NCBI RefSeq assembly: GCF_025144725.1
Contig: NZ_JALXKS010000041.1
Location: 1-26,610 of the forward strand
Origin: Brevibacterium sp. p3-SID960
Lineage (GTDB): Bacteria; Actinomycetota; Actinomycetes; Actinomycetales; Brevibacteriaceae
DNA length: 26,610 nucleotides
Direction of reading: 5' to 3'
Shown: in pieces, positions 17,111-24,051 of the stretch
Position numbering within the stretch: the first letter of the stretch is position 1
Layout: the number at the start of each line of letters is the position of its first letter
Program-made: the position numbers and the translations under genes
The notes under the pieces: generated by a model
Told to the model about the DNA's origin: nothing
Database searches by the model: none
Seen by the model: the letters and a program-made list of their open reading frames with translations, nothing else

Positions 17111-17161
17111 GTGATCCTGGCCGAACCCGCGGCTCTGGACGCGGATTCAGGAGGCCCATGA
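17111..17161 (+). CDS. Possible 16-residue leader peptide, translationally coupled to the island operon
   Basis: GTG 17111 opens a 16-codon frame, MILAEPAALDADSGGP, whose TGA (17159-17161) overlaps the ATG at 17158 in an ATGA arrangement. A -10-like CATACT stands six bases upstream, so the frame could be read from a leaderless mRNA. Its 3' part contains the AGGAGG (17149-17154) that serves the next gene. Translating ribosomes would therefore pass over that Shine-Dalgarno and could tune expression. No peptide function is proposed. Confidence 0.35.
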   Translation: MILAEPAALDADSGGP

Positions 17162-17853
17162 TGTCAAGCTCGCCCAGTGAGTTTCTCGGCTCCCGCGCTC
17201 CCGCTGTCCGGGAGGTGCTCGTCGAGGTAGTGCGGTCGGTGCACGACCGCTTCGCCGAGTCGCACCTGGTGTCGCGTTCGCGCTACTCGATGGACTTCGG
17301 TACCCAGTGGCGAGATCTACTGGCCGAAACCCATGAGGCTTTCGCCGAGCACGGGTTCCAGTCGCATAAGTTGGTACCGGCCGGCTACCGGCTTCCTGTC
17401 GTTAATGACTGTCTCCTGTACGTCTGGCGTAAACCGGATTCCGCGGATGAGGATGCTTTCGCATCGAGCCCGACGAAGAAGAACTCCTTCAACGTGCCAC
17501 TGCCCGACCCCACACTCCTCGAACCTGACTTCGGCGGTGCGTTCACGACGGAGGCAGCAGAGCCGGATGAGCCCAAGCTCGAACGTGTGGTGCGTGCTGC
17601 TCGGGACGTGATGCCGTTGATTCTCGTCATCGTCCAGTCCTCGCCTCGGCAACTGCAGTCGATCGAGTGGGCTGTGGCCGAGCTGGACGAGAACACCGGC
17701 AGCGTTCAACTTCACGGGCGAGCCTCCATGTTGGAGTCGGAACTCGTCGGTTCCGACCTAGTCGCGGTCGGAGAGTCTTTCGACAGCGGCAACCCGGTTG
17801 TCCCGCCCGTCCGGCTGCGGGAGCAGGAGGGTGCGGATCCCGATGCGCGATGA
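17161..17853 (+). CDS. Unknown protein, first gene of coupled XRE-ImmA/nuclease operon
   Basis: The 230-residue soluble protein is not recognised. The N-terminal 80 residues look helical (SRAPAVREVLVEVVRSVHDRF and QWRDLLAETHEAFAEHGF). The middle contains YRLPVVNDCLLYVWRKPD and KKNSFNVPLPDPTLLEPDFG. The second half looks alpha/beta (DVMPLILVIVQSSPRQLQSI, then AVAELDENTGSVQLHGRASM), like a small sensor or binding domain. There are no signal peptide, membrane helices or catalytic motif. The start is ATG 17161 because AGGAGG ends six bases before it; ATG 17158 is only three bases from it. Its stop overlaps the next gene by 11 bases. An adaptor or target-sensing partner of the peptidase is possible but is inference. 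Confidence 0.75.
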   Translation: MSSSPSEFLGSRAPAVREVLVEVVRSVHDRFAESHLVSRSRYSMDFGTQWRDLLAETHEAFAEHGFQSHKLVPAGYRLPVVNDCLLYVWRKPDSADEDAFASSPTKKNSFNVPLPDPTLLEPDFGGAFTTEAAEPDEPKLERVVRAARDVMPLILVIVQSSPRQLQSIEWAVAELDENTGSVQLHGRASMLESELVGSDLVAVGESFDSGNPVVPPVRLREQEGADPDAR

Positions 17854-18973
17854 CACCCCGAGCTTGTTCGACTTCTCCGGTTCCGGGCACACGCTTGGCC
17901 GCTTCGAGCCAGCGCGATTGACCCAGGCCCGCGTCCGGCGTTCGGTGACTAAGACGGATCTGGCTGCTGAAGTCGGCGTGTCCGCCGCCGCGATCGGGCA
18001 GTACGAAGCCGATGTGAATGCGCCCCGTCCCGACGTTCTCGAGCGTTTGGCAACGGCGCTGGACGTCCGACCGGACTTCTTCAGCATCGGACGTCCGCTG
18101 GCACGCATCGACACCGTCAATGCCCACTTCCGGAGCCTGCGGTCGGCGCGTGTGAGTGACCGGCAGAAGGCGCTGGCCACGGCGACACTGATCTGGGAAC
18201 TGACCTTTGCGCTCGAACGACATGTCCAGCTCCCTGCCGTTGATCTCCCCGCGGCCAGGCCCGCGAGCTCACCTTCTGAAGCTGCGGCGATCCTGCGCCA
18301 GCACTGGGAACTGCCCGATGGTCCGGTGAAGCACCTGGTCGCTACCGCAGAGTCGCACGGCATCGTCGTCGCCGTGCGTCCACTGGCCGAGATCGAGGCC
18401 GTGGATGCGTTCTCCGTCGTCATCGTCGACCGTCCGATCATCATCACGAGTCCGCGCCGGACCGAGAACGTCTTCCGGCACCGGTTCTCGATCGCGCACG
18501 AGATCGGTCACCTGTTGTTGCACGCCGACTCCAGCGAACACAGCGCCGCGATCGAGAAGGAGGCCGACGAGTTCGCCGCTGAACTCCTCACCCCGGCCGC
18601 GTCGATGGATGCAGTCCTTCCGACGCGGCTCGACCTGGCTGCTCTCGACAGGCTGAGCAGGACCTGGGGGGTCTCACCGACGTCCTTGGTTCGGCGGATG
18701 GTCGAGCGGGGGCGGACGACCGAGTCGTCGGCGCGGCGCGCGTACCAGCGGTTGGCGGCCGGCTACGACGTGACGGCTGACCCGACGCGTGCGTACCCGG
18801 GGGAGGTGCCTACGGTGCTGAAGAAGGCTGCAGAGCTTGCCGGAGACCATGGTGCTACGGTGCCCGTGCTTGCTGAGGCGTTGAAGATCAGCGCTGCACA
18901 AGTCCGCGACCTGCTGGGGGAGACCGACCAGCGGCCGGTGCTGCGACTCGTCGGCAAGGATGGCTGGCGATGA
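17843..18973 (+). CDS. XRE-family HTH fused to ImmA/IrrE-type zinc metallopeptidase
   Basis: The 376-residue protein has two recognised domains. Residues about 26-80 form an XRE/Cro helix-turn-helix (LTQARVRRSVTKTDLAAEVG, then ISQYE-like AIGQYEADVNAPRPDVLERL). Residues about 165-260 form the COG2856 peptidase, with HEIGH at 219-223 as the zinc and catalytic motif and EADEFAAELLTP at 240-251 supplying the third ligand. The remaining 110 residues contain a second helical segment, LKISAAQVRDLLGE. ImmA/IrrE peptidases cut repressors in mobile elements (ImmA of ICEBs1) or respond to DNA damage (IrrE/PprI). XRE-ImmA fusions also occur as toxin-antitoxin and defence regulators. The start ATG 17843 lies 12 bases after GGAGG; GTG 17831 is an alternative. 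The 3' end overlaps the next gene as ATGA. Confidence 0.92.
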   Translation: MRDDTPSLFDFSGSGHTLGRFEPARLTQARVRRSVTKTDLAAEVGVSAAAIGQYEADVNAPRPDVLERLATALDVRPDFFSIGRPLARIDTVNAHFRSLRSARVSDRQKALATATLIWELTFALERHVQLPAVDLPAARPASSPSEAAAILRQHWELPDGPVKHLVATAESHGIVVAVRPLAEIEAVDAFSVVIVDRPIIITSPRRTENVFRHRFSIAHEIGHLLLHADSSEHSAAIEKEADEFAAELLTPAASMDAVLPTRLDLAALDRLSRTWGVSPTSLVRRMVERGRTTESSARRAYQRLAAGYDVTADPTRAYPGEVPTVLKKAAELAGDHGATVPVLAEALKISAAQVRDLLGETDQRPVLRLVGKDGWR

Positions 18974-19716
18974 CGGACGGCACCGAGTACTCGATCGACA
19001 AGCTCGTGGACTTAGTGGAACAGCAAGCCAACGTCATCGTCGCGACTGGGACAGGGAAGGGGCTCTTCGACGACTTCGATGCGGAGTACCAACGGCGCGA
19101 TCGAATCATCGTGGGGCAGTTCAAGCGCCGGGGCCTGATTCCGCCGTTTCCCTGGCGGTCGCTGTGGGAGTGGCATGGCTACTACTCGCAGGAGCTACCG
19201 AGCTACGCTTCCCGCCGGGTGCACGTTGCGACGTTGAAGCGCGAGGCTCTTGAGAGGCTGGAGGAGCGGGTCAACGGTGTGGCCGTTCATGATCCTGAGC
19301 TGGGAGACTCGCTCCCCACCTGGGACGGGATTGACGCACGGGTCGGAGGGCTCATCGACGAGTACACAGGCGCTCGTGACAAGGACACCTGGCAGGACGT
19401 CGGACGGCGCAGCCGCGAGATCCTTATCGACCTGGGCAAGCTCATAGCCGATCCCTCGCTCGTCCCGCACACGCAGGATGCGCCGCGGGGCGCCGACGCA
19501 CGAGCATGGTTCGAGTTGTTTCTGAATGCTCGAGCGGACGGATCTGACCGAGCCGAGCTACGTGCCGTGATGCGCAAGACATGGGATCTCGCCCAGAAGG
19601 TCACCCATGGTGACATCGACGATGTCGACGCGTTCGCCGCCGCGCAGGCGACCGTCCTTCTCGTCCGCACGACGGAACTTGTCTTGCGGCGGGCGCGGGA
19701 GGAGGATAGCCGATGA
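18970..19716 (+). CDS. Unknown helical protein coupled to XRE-ImmA and nuclease genes
   Basis: The 248-residue protein starts at ATG 18970, overlapping the upstream stop by four bases, and ends in a second ATGA overlap with the nuclease gene. It is soluble and mostly helical. The N-terminal half holds LVDLVEQQANVIVATGTGKGLFDDFDAEY, which resembles a nucleotide-binding loop only superficially (no GKS/T), and a Trp/Tyr-rich patch FPWRSLWEWHGYYSQ near 62-76. The C-terminal half (SREILIDLGKLIADPSLV, then WDLAQKVTHGDIDDVDAFAAA) recalls the helical bundles of HEPN or abortive-infection proteins, but there is no clean RX4-6H motif. Family assignment is not possible by eye. Strict coupling to the nuclease implies stoichiometric production, so a complex is likely. 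Confidence 0.75.
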   Translation: MTDGTEYSIDKLVDLVEQQANVIVATGTGKGLFDDFDAEYQRRDRIIVGQFKRRGLIPPFPWRSLWEWHGYYSQELPSYASRRVHVATLKREALERLEERVNGVAVHDPELGDSLPTWDGIDARVGGLIDEYTGARDKDTWQDVGRRSREILIDLGKLIADPSLVPHTQDAPRGADARAWFELFLNARADGSDRAELRAVMRKTWDLAQKVTHGDIDDVDAFAAAQATVLLVRTTELVLRRAREEDSR

Positions 19717-21143
19717 GGTTCTCGGAGCACTTCGGCATCCAACGAACCGATGAAGACGACTGGTTCGACCCACACCTGTCCATCGACACCAAGCTCTTCA
19801 TCGACCCGCTGCTGCTGCTCACCGCGGGTGGTGACTGGGCTGGCGCGCACGACGAGCTGATCGCCCACTTCGTCCGCTGCTACGAGCTGGTCGCAAAGGC
19901 AACGGACAAGAACTCCGTCTCTGCCAAGGCCGCACGGAGACTACTGACCTTCCCAGAGCCGTTCGAGATCGGCCTTGGCTACACGGCGGCAGGGACGCGG
20001 GGATCGGGGTCGGGCGATAGCTACGCGGCTCGGATGGCCGATGGCATTGCCGTGGCGATCGCCGCCGGACTTGCCCAACCGGAGCACATCGAAGAGATCG
20101 GCATCCTGAACGAAGGTATGGGAGCCGACCGGATCTCTGATGCGACGGCGAACGTCATCAAGGCGCGGCTGATCAGCTATACCCAGGATGTCACGCGACG
20201 CCATGGCGTGCCTCTGGAGCGGCACAAGGTGCGACACACGCGCGTCACACTAGAGCTGGCACGGTGGCATGACGAGCTGGTCGAACTGCCGACCAACCCC
20301 ACCTCTGGGCAACCCGTGATCTTGGTGCCAGAGTTCCTGCTGAACAAGCTGCCCACGCTCAACGCGGACGACTGGTTCGACTCCCACTTCAACGAGGACA
20401 TCCGGCAGTCGATGAACCTTCCAGTCGGCCAGGCTGTCAGCAAGGCGAGGATTGCGTCGTGGGCCCGCCAACATCCCGAGCGCGTCCGTGACTGGGCTCG
20501 TGAACAGACCAGCCGAAAGGACCTTCTCAGCTACGACTTCGGGGCGGATCCGCTCGGTGTGGTGCAGTGGGACCAAGCTCCGTCGCGATACGCCGTCGAA
20601 CATCCACTGTCCGATCGCACCGTGTCGACGCATGATGATCTGGTTGAACTGATGGGGCAGGTCATCGAACAGTTTCGGCACTTCGTCGAGCACCAGCGTG
20701 GCTGGAGTCTGCTGTGGAACGACGACGGCACGGAAAAGCCGGAAGAAGCCGTGCAACTCGTCCTACTCGGGGTTGCCCAGCCCTACATGCGGTCCTTCAA
20801 CGTGGAACTCGATCGTGAAGTAGAGCTCGGGCGAGGGCCGGTGGATTTCAAGGCCTCGTCGGGAACCACCGCGCGCCTCATCATCGAGGTCAAGAAGTTG
20901 CACAACGGCAAGTTCTGGAACGGGTTACGGGAACAGCTCCCCAGCTACATGACGTCAGACGACGCCGCGCGCGGTTGGTTCATCGCGGTGCAGTATCGGA
21001 GCAACAGGGGTGCGGTTGATCGGCTCCGACAGCTGCCGGCCGAGGTGAGTGTGGCCGCCACAACAAGTGGCAAACACATTGGGTTCTCAGCTGTCGACGC
21101 GCGGCGTCCAGCCTCCGCTTCGAACATCAAGCCAGTGGAATAG
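19713..21143 (+). CDS. PD-(D/E)XK-type nuclease with long N-terminal domain, last gene of coupled operon
   Basis: The 476-residue protein has a C-terminal restriction-endonuclease-like fold. GRGPVDFKAS (373-382) supplies Asp378, and LIIEVKK (389-395) supplies Glu392 and Lys394, the D-x13-E-x-K pattern. A glutamate in the preceding helix (EEAVQLVLLG) and a following basic, aromatic strand (GWFIAVQYRS) fit the same fold. The first 350 residues do not match a family I recognise; they begin SEHFGIQRTDEDDWFDPHLS and contain LFIDPLLLL, suggesting a sensing or DNA-binding part. No helicase, methyltransferase or HTH is visible. ATG 19713 overlaps the preceding stop as ATGA. Together with the XRE-ImmA gene this suggests a nuclease held in check and released by proteolysis, which is inference. 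Confidence 0.8.
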   Translation: MRFSEHFGIQRTDEDDWFDPHLSIDTKLFIDPLLLLTAGGDWAGAHDELIAHFVRCYELVAKATDKNSVSAKAARRLLTFPEPFEIGLGYTAAGTRGSGSGDSYAARMADGIAVAIAAGLAQPEHIEEIGILNEGMGADRISDATANVIKARLISYTQDVTRRHGVPLERHKVRHTRVTLELARWHDELVELPTNPTSGQPVILVPEFLLNKLPTLNADDWFDSHFNEDIRQSMNLPVGQAVSKARIASWARQHPERVRDWAREQTSRKDLLSYDFGADPLGVVQWDQAPSRYAVEHPLSDRTVSTHDDLVELMGQVIEQFRHFVEHQRGWSLLWNDDGTEKPEEAVQLVLLGVAQPYMRSFNVELDREVELGRGPVDFKASSGTTARLIIEVKKLHNGKFWNGLREQLPSYMTSDDAARGWFIAVQYRSNRGAVDRLRQLPAEVSVAATTSGKHIGFSAVDARRPASASNIKPVE

Positions 21144-21375
21144 GCGCGGCAGCCGACTTTCCAGCAAGTCGATCTTGATGAGTCGGATATGTTCTGACGT
21201 TACGCCGAACTGCGATTCGACGAGGGGGCCCGTCGGCGGAACCGGTGCTCCTTCTCGCCGCAAGCCAGGAAGAGGAGTGGCACATGATGGCTGTACGTAT
21301 AGGAACTCGGTGGAGTCTAGGTTTTCGAACTGACATCTGTTGGCGAGTTGGGAATGAGGTCTGCGGGGGAGAACG
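21144..21375. other. Non-coding gap before the apeA-like gene
   Basis: These 232 bases hold no convincing gene. A GGGGGAG Shine-Dalgarno at 21365-21371 serves the ATG at 21376. TAGGTT near 21319 is a possible -10 hexamer for that gene. Confidence 0.5.
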
Positions 21376-21546
21376 ATGTTCAACGATCCACTGAACCTCG
21401 ACGGGACCGGTGAATGGGCGGGTTTGTGGTGGCTGCCGGACACCCCTGACGACCAGGTCCCGGGCGTCCTCCGCTACGTCGCTGATGGGGGCCTCTCGCT
21501 CTCGCTAATCGGGCGCGTTCGAGGACCGGATCATGTCGAACCCTGA
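21376..21546 (+). pseudogene. N-terminal piece of ApeA-like gene, separated by a one-base frameshift
   Basis: ATG 21376, preceded by GGGGGAG, opens a 56-codon frame: EWAGLWWLPDTPDDQVPGVL near 13-32, then GGLSLSLIGR. This is the start of the ApeA N-terminal domain. After LIGR the frame yields VRGPDHVEP and stops at TGA 21544-21546. The next frame, read from 21518, continues FEDRIMSNPESGV. Removing one base within GCGCG at about 21513-21517 joins them as LIGRFEDRIMSNP, giving a 493-residue protein of normal ApeA size. The break is therefore a single-base insertion, a sequencing error, or less likely programmed frameshifting. Confidence 0.75.
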
Positions 21547-22858
21547 GTCTGGGGTGACTGTGTACCACGAGGGCACCAGGACGTGGGACGTGATCCATGG
21601 GGTCGCCGAGCAGCGAGAGATCACCCTCCTCGGCTCCGTCCCGATAAACAGCAAGAGATCATTCGGCGCGCGAGTGGCGAGCCCCGGCAAGCAGACAGTG
21701 ACCGCTGCGGTCGCCATCATCGGTGCGCATGTCAGCGGCGCGGACGACCAGACGTTTGCGATGGCCGAAGTCTCGGTCGAGGACCTGGGTCTCTGGGCGG
21801 CGTCGTCCGTGTTCGAAGGATCCCTCGGGGCTCCTAACGGCAAGATCGACGGGACCGGGCGCATCTCGGTGAAGCCGATCGAGGCGCAGTCGGTCGTGGT
21901 CGACGACACTGAGTATCGCCTTATGCACACGCACACGCTTCCATTCTTCGACCAGCGCAAGGGAGGAAGCGCCGGACGTATCCGGGACACGGTGTCCATC
22001 CGCGTCGTGCCAGCCGAACCATTCTCTCTGAGTGCTGCTCTGCAGGAGGCGAGTCTGGTGCAGGACCTGATCTCCTTGGCGATGCATCGCGCGGCCGGAG
22101 TGATCTGGCTCCGACTGGAAGTTGCCGGGACCGAGTCGCACTTCCCTGATGGCCGCCCGCTGCCGCGCCGACGTGCCGATGTGCTCTACTCACCGGCTGC
22201 GCTTGGAAAACACGACGAGAAAGCCGTCGATCACCACCGCGTGTTCTTCACGTGCGATTCGCTCCCATTTGATGAGGTCTTGCCACGCTGGTGCGAGGCT
22301 CATGGCCGCCTGGAGGCAGCGACCAGCATGATCCTTGGCCTGCGATACGCGCCGGCCCGTTTTGTTGAAAGCAACCTGCTGACGGCCGTGGGTGCTGCTG
22401 AGGTTCTGCACCGCAATCTCCGCGTTGGCGAGAAACCCTTCCCCAAGGCGGAGTTCGCGGCGATGCGTGAGGCGATGCTGGCGCAGGTTCCCGATAAGCA
22501 CCGAAACAGGTTCAAGAGGGCGATCCGCAACGACCCGACCCTCCGTGATCGGCTCCACGCCCTCGCCGCGCGACCCGATCAGGAAGCGATCGCACAGCTC
22601 TTACCGGACGTCGACCATTGGGCGAAGAGGACGACGCGCGCCCGCAATGACCTCGCGCACGAGGGCAGAACGCCCAACCATTCCATCGAGGAGCTGATCG
22701 CCGTCGTCGAGGTGACGACCGCGGTCGTGATCCTCAACGTCTTGCACGAGCTCGGGTTGCCGGCGGAGCGGCAGCGAGAGATCGTGCGGGAGCACCCGCA
22801 ACTGAGGGCCACGTTCCGTACCGCTGCCGAATGGCTGGTTCCCTCACCAAACCCTTAG
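21533..22858 (+). CDS. ApeA-like anti-phage HEPN protein (main frame, lacking its first ~52 residues)
   Basis: ATG 21533 opens 441 codons. Residues 1-170 continue the ApeA N-terminal domain begun at 21376 (YHEGTRTWDVIHGVAEQREITLLGSV). The C-terminal domain is HEPN-like and contains RARNDLAH (369-376), giving the RX4H RNase motif with Arg371 and His376, followed by EGRTPNHSIEEL and a final long helix. ApeA is a single-gene abortive anti-phage system whose HEPN domain is thought to cleave RNA on infection. ATG 21533 lies within the upstream fragment and has no good Shine-Dalgarno, so the intact product likely needs the frame restored. It stands 232 bases after the nuclease operon on the same strand, which supports a defence island. 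Confidence 0.75.
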   Translation: MSNPESGVTVYHEGTRTWDVIHGVAEQREITLLGSVPINSKRSFGARVASPGKQTVTAAVAIIGAHVSGADDQTFAMAEVSVEDLGLWAASSVFEGSLGAPNGKIDGTGRISVKPIEAQSVVVDDTEYRLMHTHTLPFFDQRKGGSAGRIRDTVSIRVVPAEPFSLSAALQEASLVQDLISLAMHRAAGVIWLRLEVAGTESHFPDGRPLPRRRADVLYSPAALGKHDEKAVDHHRVFFTCDSLPFDEVLPRWCEAHGRLEAATSMILGLRYAPARFVESNLLTAVGAAEVLHRNLRVGEKPFPKAEFAAMREAMLAQVPDKHRNRFKRAIRNDPTLRDRLHALAARPDQEAIAQLLPDVDHWAKRTTRARNDLAHEGRTPNHSIEELIAVVEVTTAVVILNVLHELGLPAERQREIVREHPQLRATFRTAAEWLVPSPNP

Positions 22859-23063
22859 GTGCACTGCGATAGCCGCTACTTCGGAACCTCCGTGACGCTG
22901 CCGCCCGGTCTTTTAGGGCGAGACGCGTGTAAGCCTGCTCTATCGCTCGTTCGTTGAGTGCGTCATGGCGGGCGGGCGAGACGACCGGCTGTAAGTGGTG
23001 GCAGCGCGTCAGTGCAGCCTGGTGCGGCGGTGAGACGGGAGAATGTCGTCGGCCCTTAAGAAC
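22859..23063. other. Non-coding stretch between apeA-like gene and att copy B
   Basis: No gene or strong signal is seen. The stretch ends in the second ychF-like tail. It probably holds the right end of the first integrated element. Confidence 0.45.
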
Positions 23064-23090
23064 GCGGTGGAGTTCCGCTTCAATGTCAAA
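23064..23090 (+). other. Putative att site: second copy of the ychF 3' end (copy B)
   Basis: AAC GCG GTG GAG TTC CGC TTC AAT GTC encodes NAVEFRFNV, the C-terminus of YchF. The stop codon is replaced by AAA. Compared with copy A, the stretch GTGGAGTT-CG-TT-AATGTC is shared, with mismatches at synonymous third positions. Codons here are GC-ending and host-like. No ychF sequence precedes it. Confidence 0.7.
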
Positions 23091-23132
23091 GCTCCATGTC
23101 GACGTGCTGCCGGGCCCGTTACCCCCGGAAGC

Positions 23133-23462
23133 ATGTCTGAGACCGTCATGACGCCCGAGACGCTTGCCCTACGCGAGATTCTCGTTGCGCGTCTTGACGA
23201 GTTCCAGGTGCTCCTCGATCGGTACGGCGCGACCAACCCGAAGCTGTTCGGGTCCGTCGCGCGCGGCACCGCGTCTGCAGGATCGGACATCGACATCCTC
23301 GTCGGGATGGACCCTGCGGAGGGGAATCTCCTGATGCGTGCGTCTGGTCTGCTCGAGGAGAGTCGCGCGCTGTTCGGGCGCGATGGCATCGACGTGTTTC
23401 CTGCCCAGTTGCTCAGGCGCCCGGTCTCCGCTTCGACGCTCGCCGAGGCGGTGCCGCTGTGA
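23133..23462 (+). CDS. mntA: MNT-type nucleotidyltransferase, antitoxin of a HepT/MntA pair
   Basis: The 109-residue minimal nucleotidyltransferase shows KLFGSVARGTASAGSDIDIL (34-53), with the GSxxRG loop and the catalytic DID pair. In HepT-MntA systems this antitoxin transfers AMP to the HEPN toxin and silences it. The start is ATG 23133 (MSETVMTPE); ATG 23148 is an alternative, and only a weak GGAAG precedes the first. The upstream frame to 23043 reads through att copy B and is not family sequence. The end (AEAVPL) and length are normal, so the gene looks intact. The neighbouring toxin gene overlaps its stop (GTGA) but is deleted internally, leaving an orphan antitoxin. Confidence 0.85.
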   Translation: MSETVMTPETLALREILVARLDEFQVLLDRYGATNPKLFGSVARGTASAGSDIDILVGMDPAEGNLLMRASGLLEESRALFGRDGIDVFPAQLLRRPVSASTLAEAVPL

Positions 23463-23637
23463 GTCGCAGTCCGGCGAAGCCGTGAACCATCTTCCCGATG
23501 AGATCACCGGCGCGCACCCTGAGATCGCCTGGCCTCAGATTCGGGATTTCCGCAACATCCTGGTGCACCAGTATTTCGGCGTCGACATCGACGTGGTCCG
23601 CGATGTCGTCGATACTCATCTGCCTCCTCTTGCCTAG
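23459..23637 (+). pseudogene. hepT: Internally deleted hepT (HEPN toxin, DUF86)
   Basis: GTG 23459 overlaps the mntA stop (GTGA), the usual hepT position, and gives MSRSPAKP then a stop at 23485. A second frame, from about 23469, then reads QSGEAVNHLPDEITGAHPEI, followed by WPQIRDFRNILVHQYFGVD and a normal HepT end at TAG 23635-23637. The latter holds the toxin's RX4HXY motif (RNILVHQY). The family is normally about 110 residues, and roughly 50 internal residues are missing between the N-terminal SRSP and GEAVN, with a frame change at the junction. The toxin is thus probably not made. Confidence 0.75.
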
Positions 23638-23698
23638 GCGCTGCGGTGTCACATCTCTGCTGACTGACGGTGCGGCTCCAAAGGTTATTCGGCTACGG

Positions 23699-23728
23699 AA
23701 CGTGGTTGAGTTCAGGTTTAACGTGTAG
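23699..23728 (+). other. Putative att site: third copy of the ychF 3' end (copy C)
   Basis: AAC GTG GTT GAG TTC AGG TTT AAC GTG TAG encodes NVVEFRFNV-stop. It differs from copies A and B mainly at synonymous positions, and no ychF sequence precedes it. It marks the right edge of the mntA-hepT interval. Confidence 0.7.
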
Positions 23729-23769
23729 CGTTATTGACGCGGCGCGTTATTGACGGGTAGGGTTAAGTT
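23729..23769 (+). promoter_or_regulatory. higB promoter with duplicated CGTTATTGACG
   Basis: CGTTATTGACG occurs at 23729-23739 and 23745-23755. The first TTGACG (23734-23739) is an ideal -35, 18 bases before TAGGGT (23758-23763). Six bases later comes GTG 23770, so the transcript would be leaderless. The second TTGACG lies in the spacer. The duplicated element is a plausible operator for HigA autorepression. Confidence 0.6.
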
Positions 23770-24051
23770 GTGATCCGGTCATTCGCCGACAAGGACACCG
23801 AGCGACTTTGGAATCGAGAGCGGGTGCGTTCAATCGATTCCGGAATCCACTCAGTGGCGTTGAGGAAACTGCGCCAGCTCGGTTACGCTCAGAGTCTCGA
23901 AGATTTGCGGATTCCGCCGGGTAACCGTCTCGAAGCACTTAAAGGCGATCGCGCTGGTCAGCACAGTATCCGTATCAACGACCAGTGGCGGATTTGCTTT
24001 CGGTGGACCGTTGCTGGGCCAGAGGAGGTTGAGGTCGTTGACTACCACTGA
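23770..24051 (+). CDS. higB: HigB-type toxin (RelE superfamily mRNA interferase)
   Basis: The 93-residue protein has the HigB family pattern: IRSFADKDTERLWNRE at the start, ALRKLRQLGYAQSLEDLRIP in the middle, then GNRLEALKGDRAGQHSIRIN, QWRICFRW and EVVDYH at the end. HigB cleaves mRNA at the ribosome when free of HigA. The order toxin before antitoxin is usual for higBA. The GTG start at 23770 fits the leaderless promoter just upstream. Its last 14 bases overlap the antitoxin gene. The DNA is lower in GC than the core, consistent with transfer. Confidence 0.9.
   Translation: MIRSFADKDTERLWNRERVRSIDSGIHSVALRKLRQLGYAQSLEDLRIPPGNRLEALKGDRAGQHSIRINDQWRICFRWTVAGPEEVEVVDYH

Noticed and set aside
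18970..19716. HEPN toxin assignment for the third operon gene
   Set aside because: The helical C-terminus is suggestive, but there is no clear RX4-6H motif, so I left it as unknown.
23043..23132. N-terminal extension of MntA (MSSALKNAVEFRFNV...)
   Set aside because: The extension is the ychF-like att copy B read through in frame by chance. Family sequence starts at about 23133.
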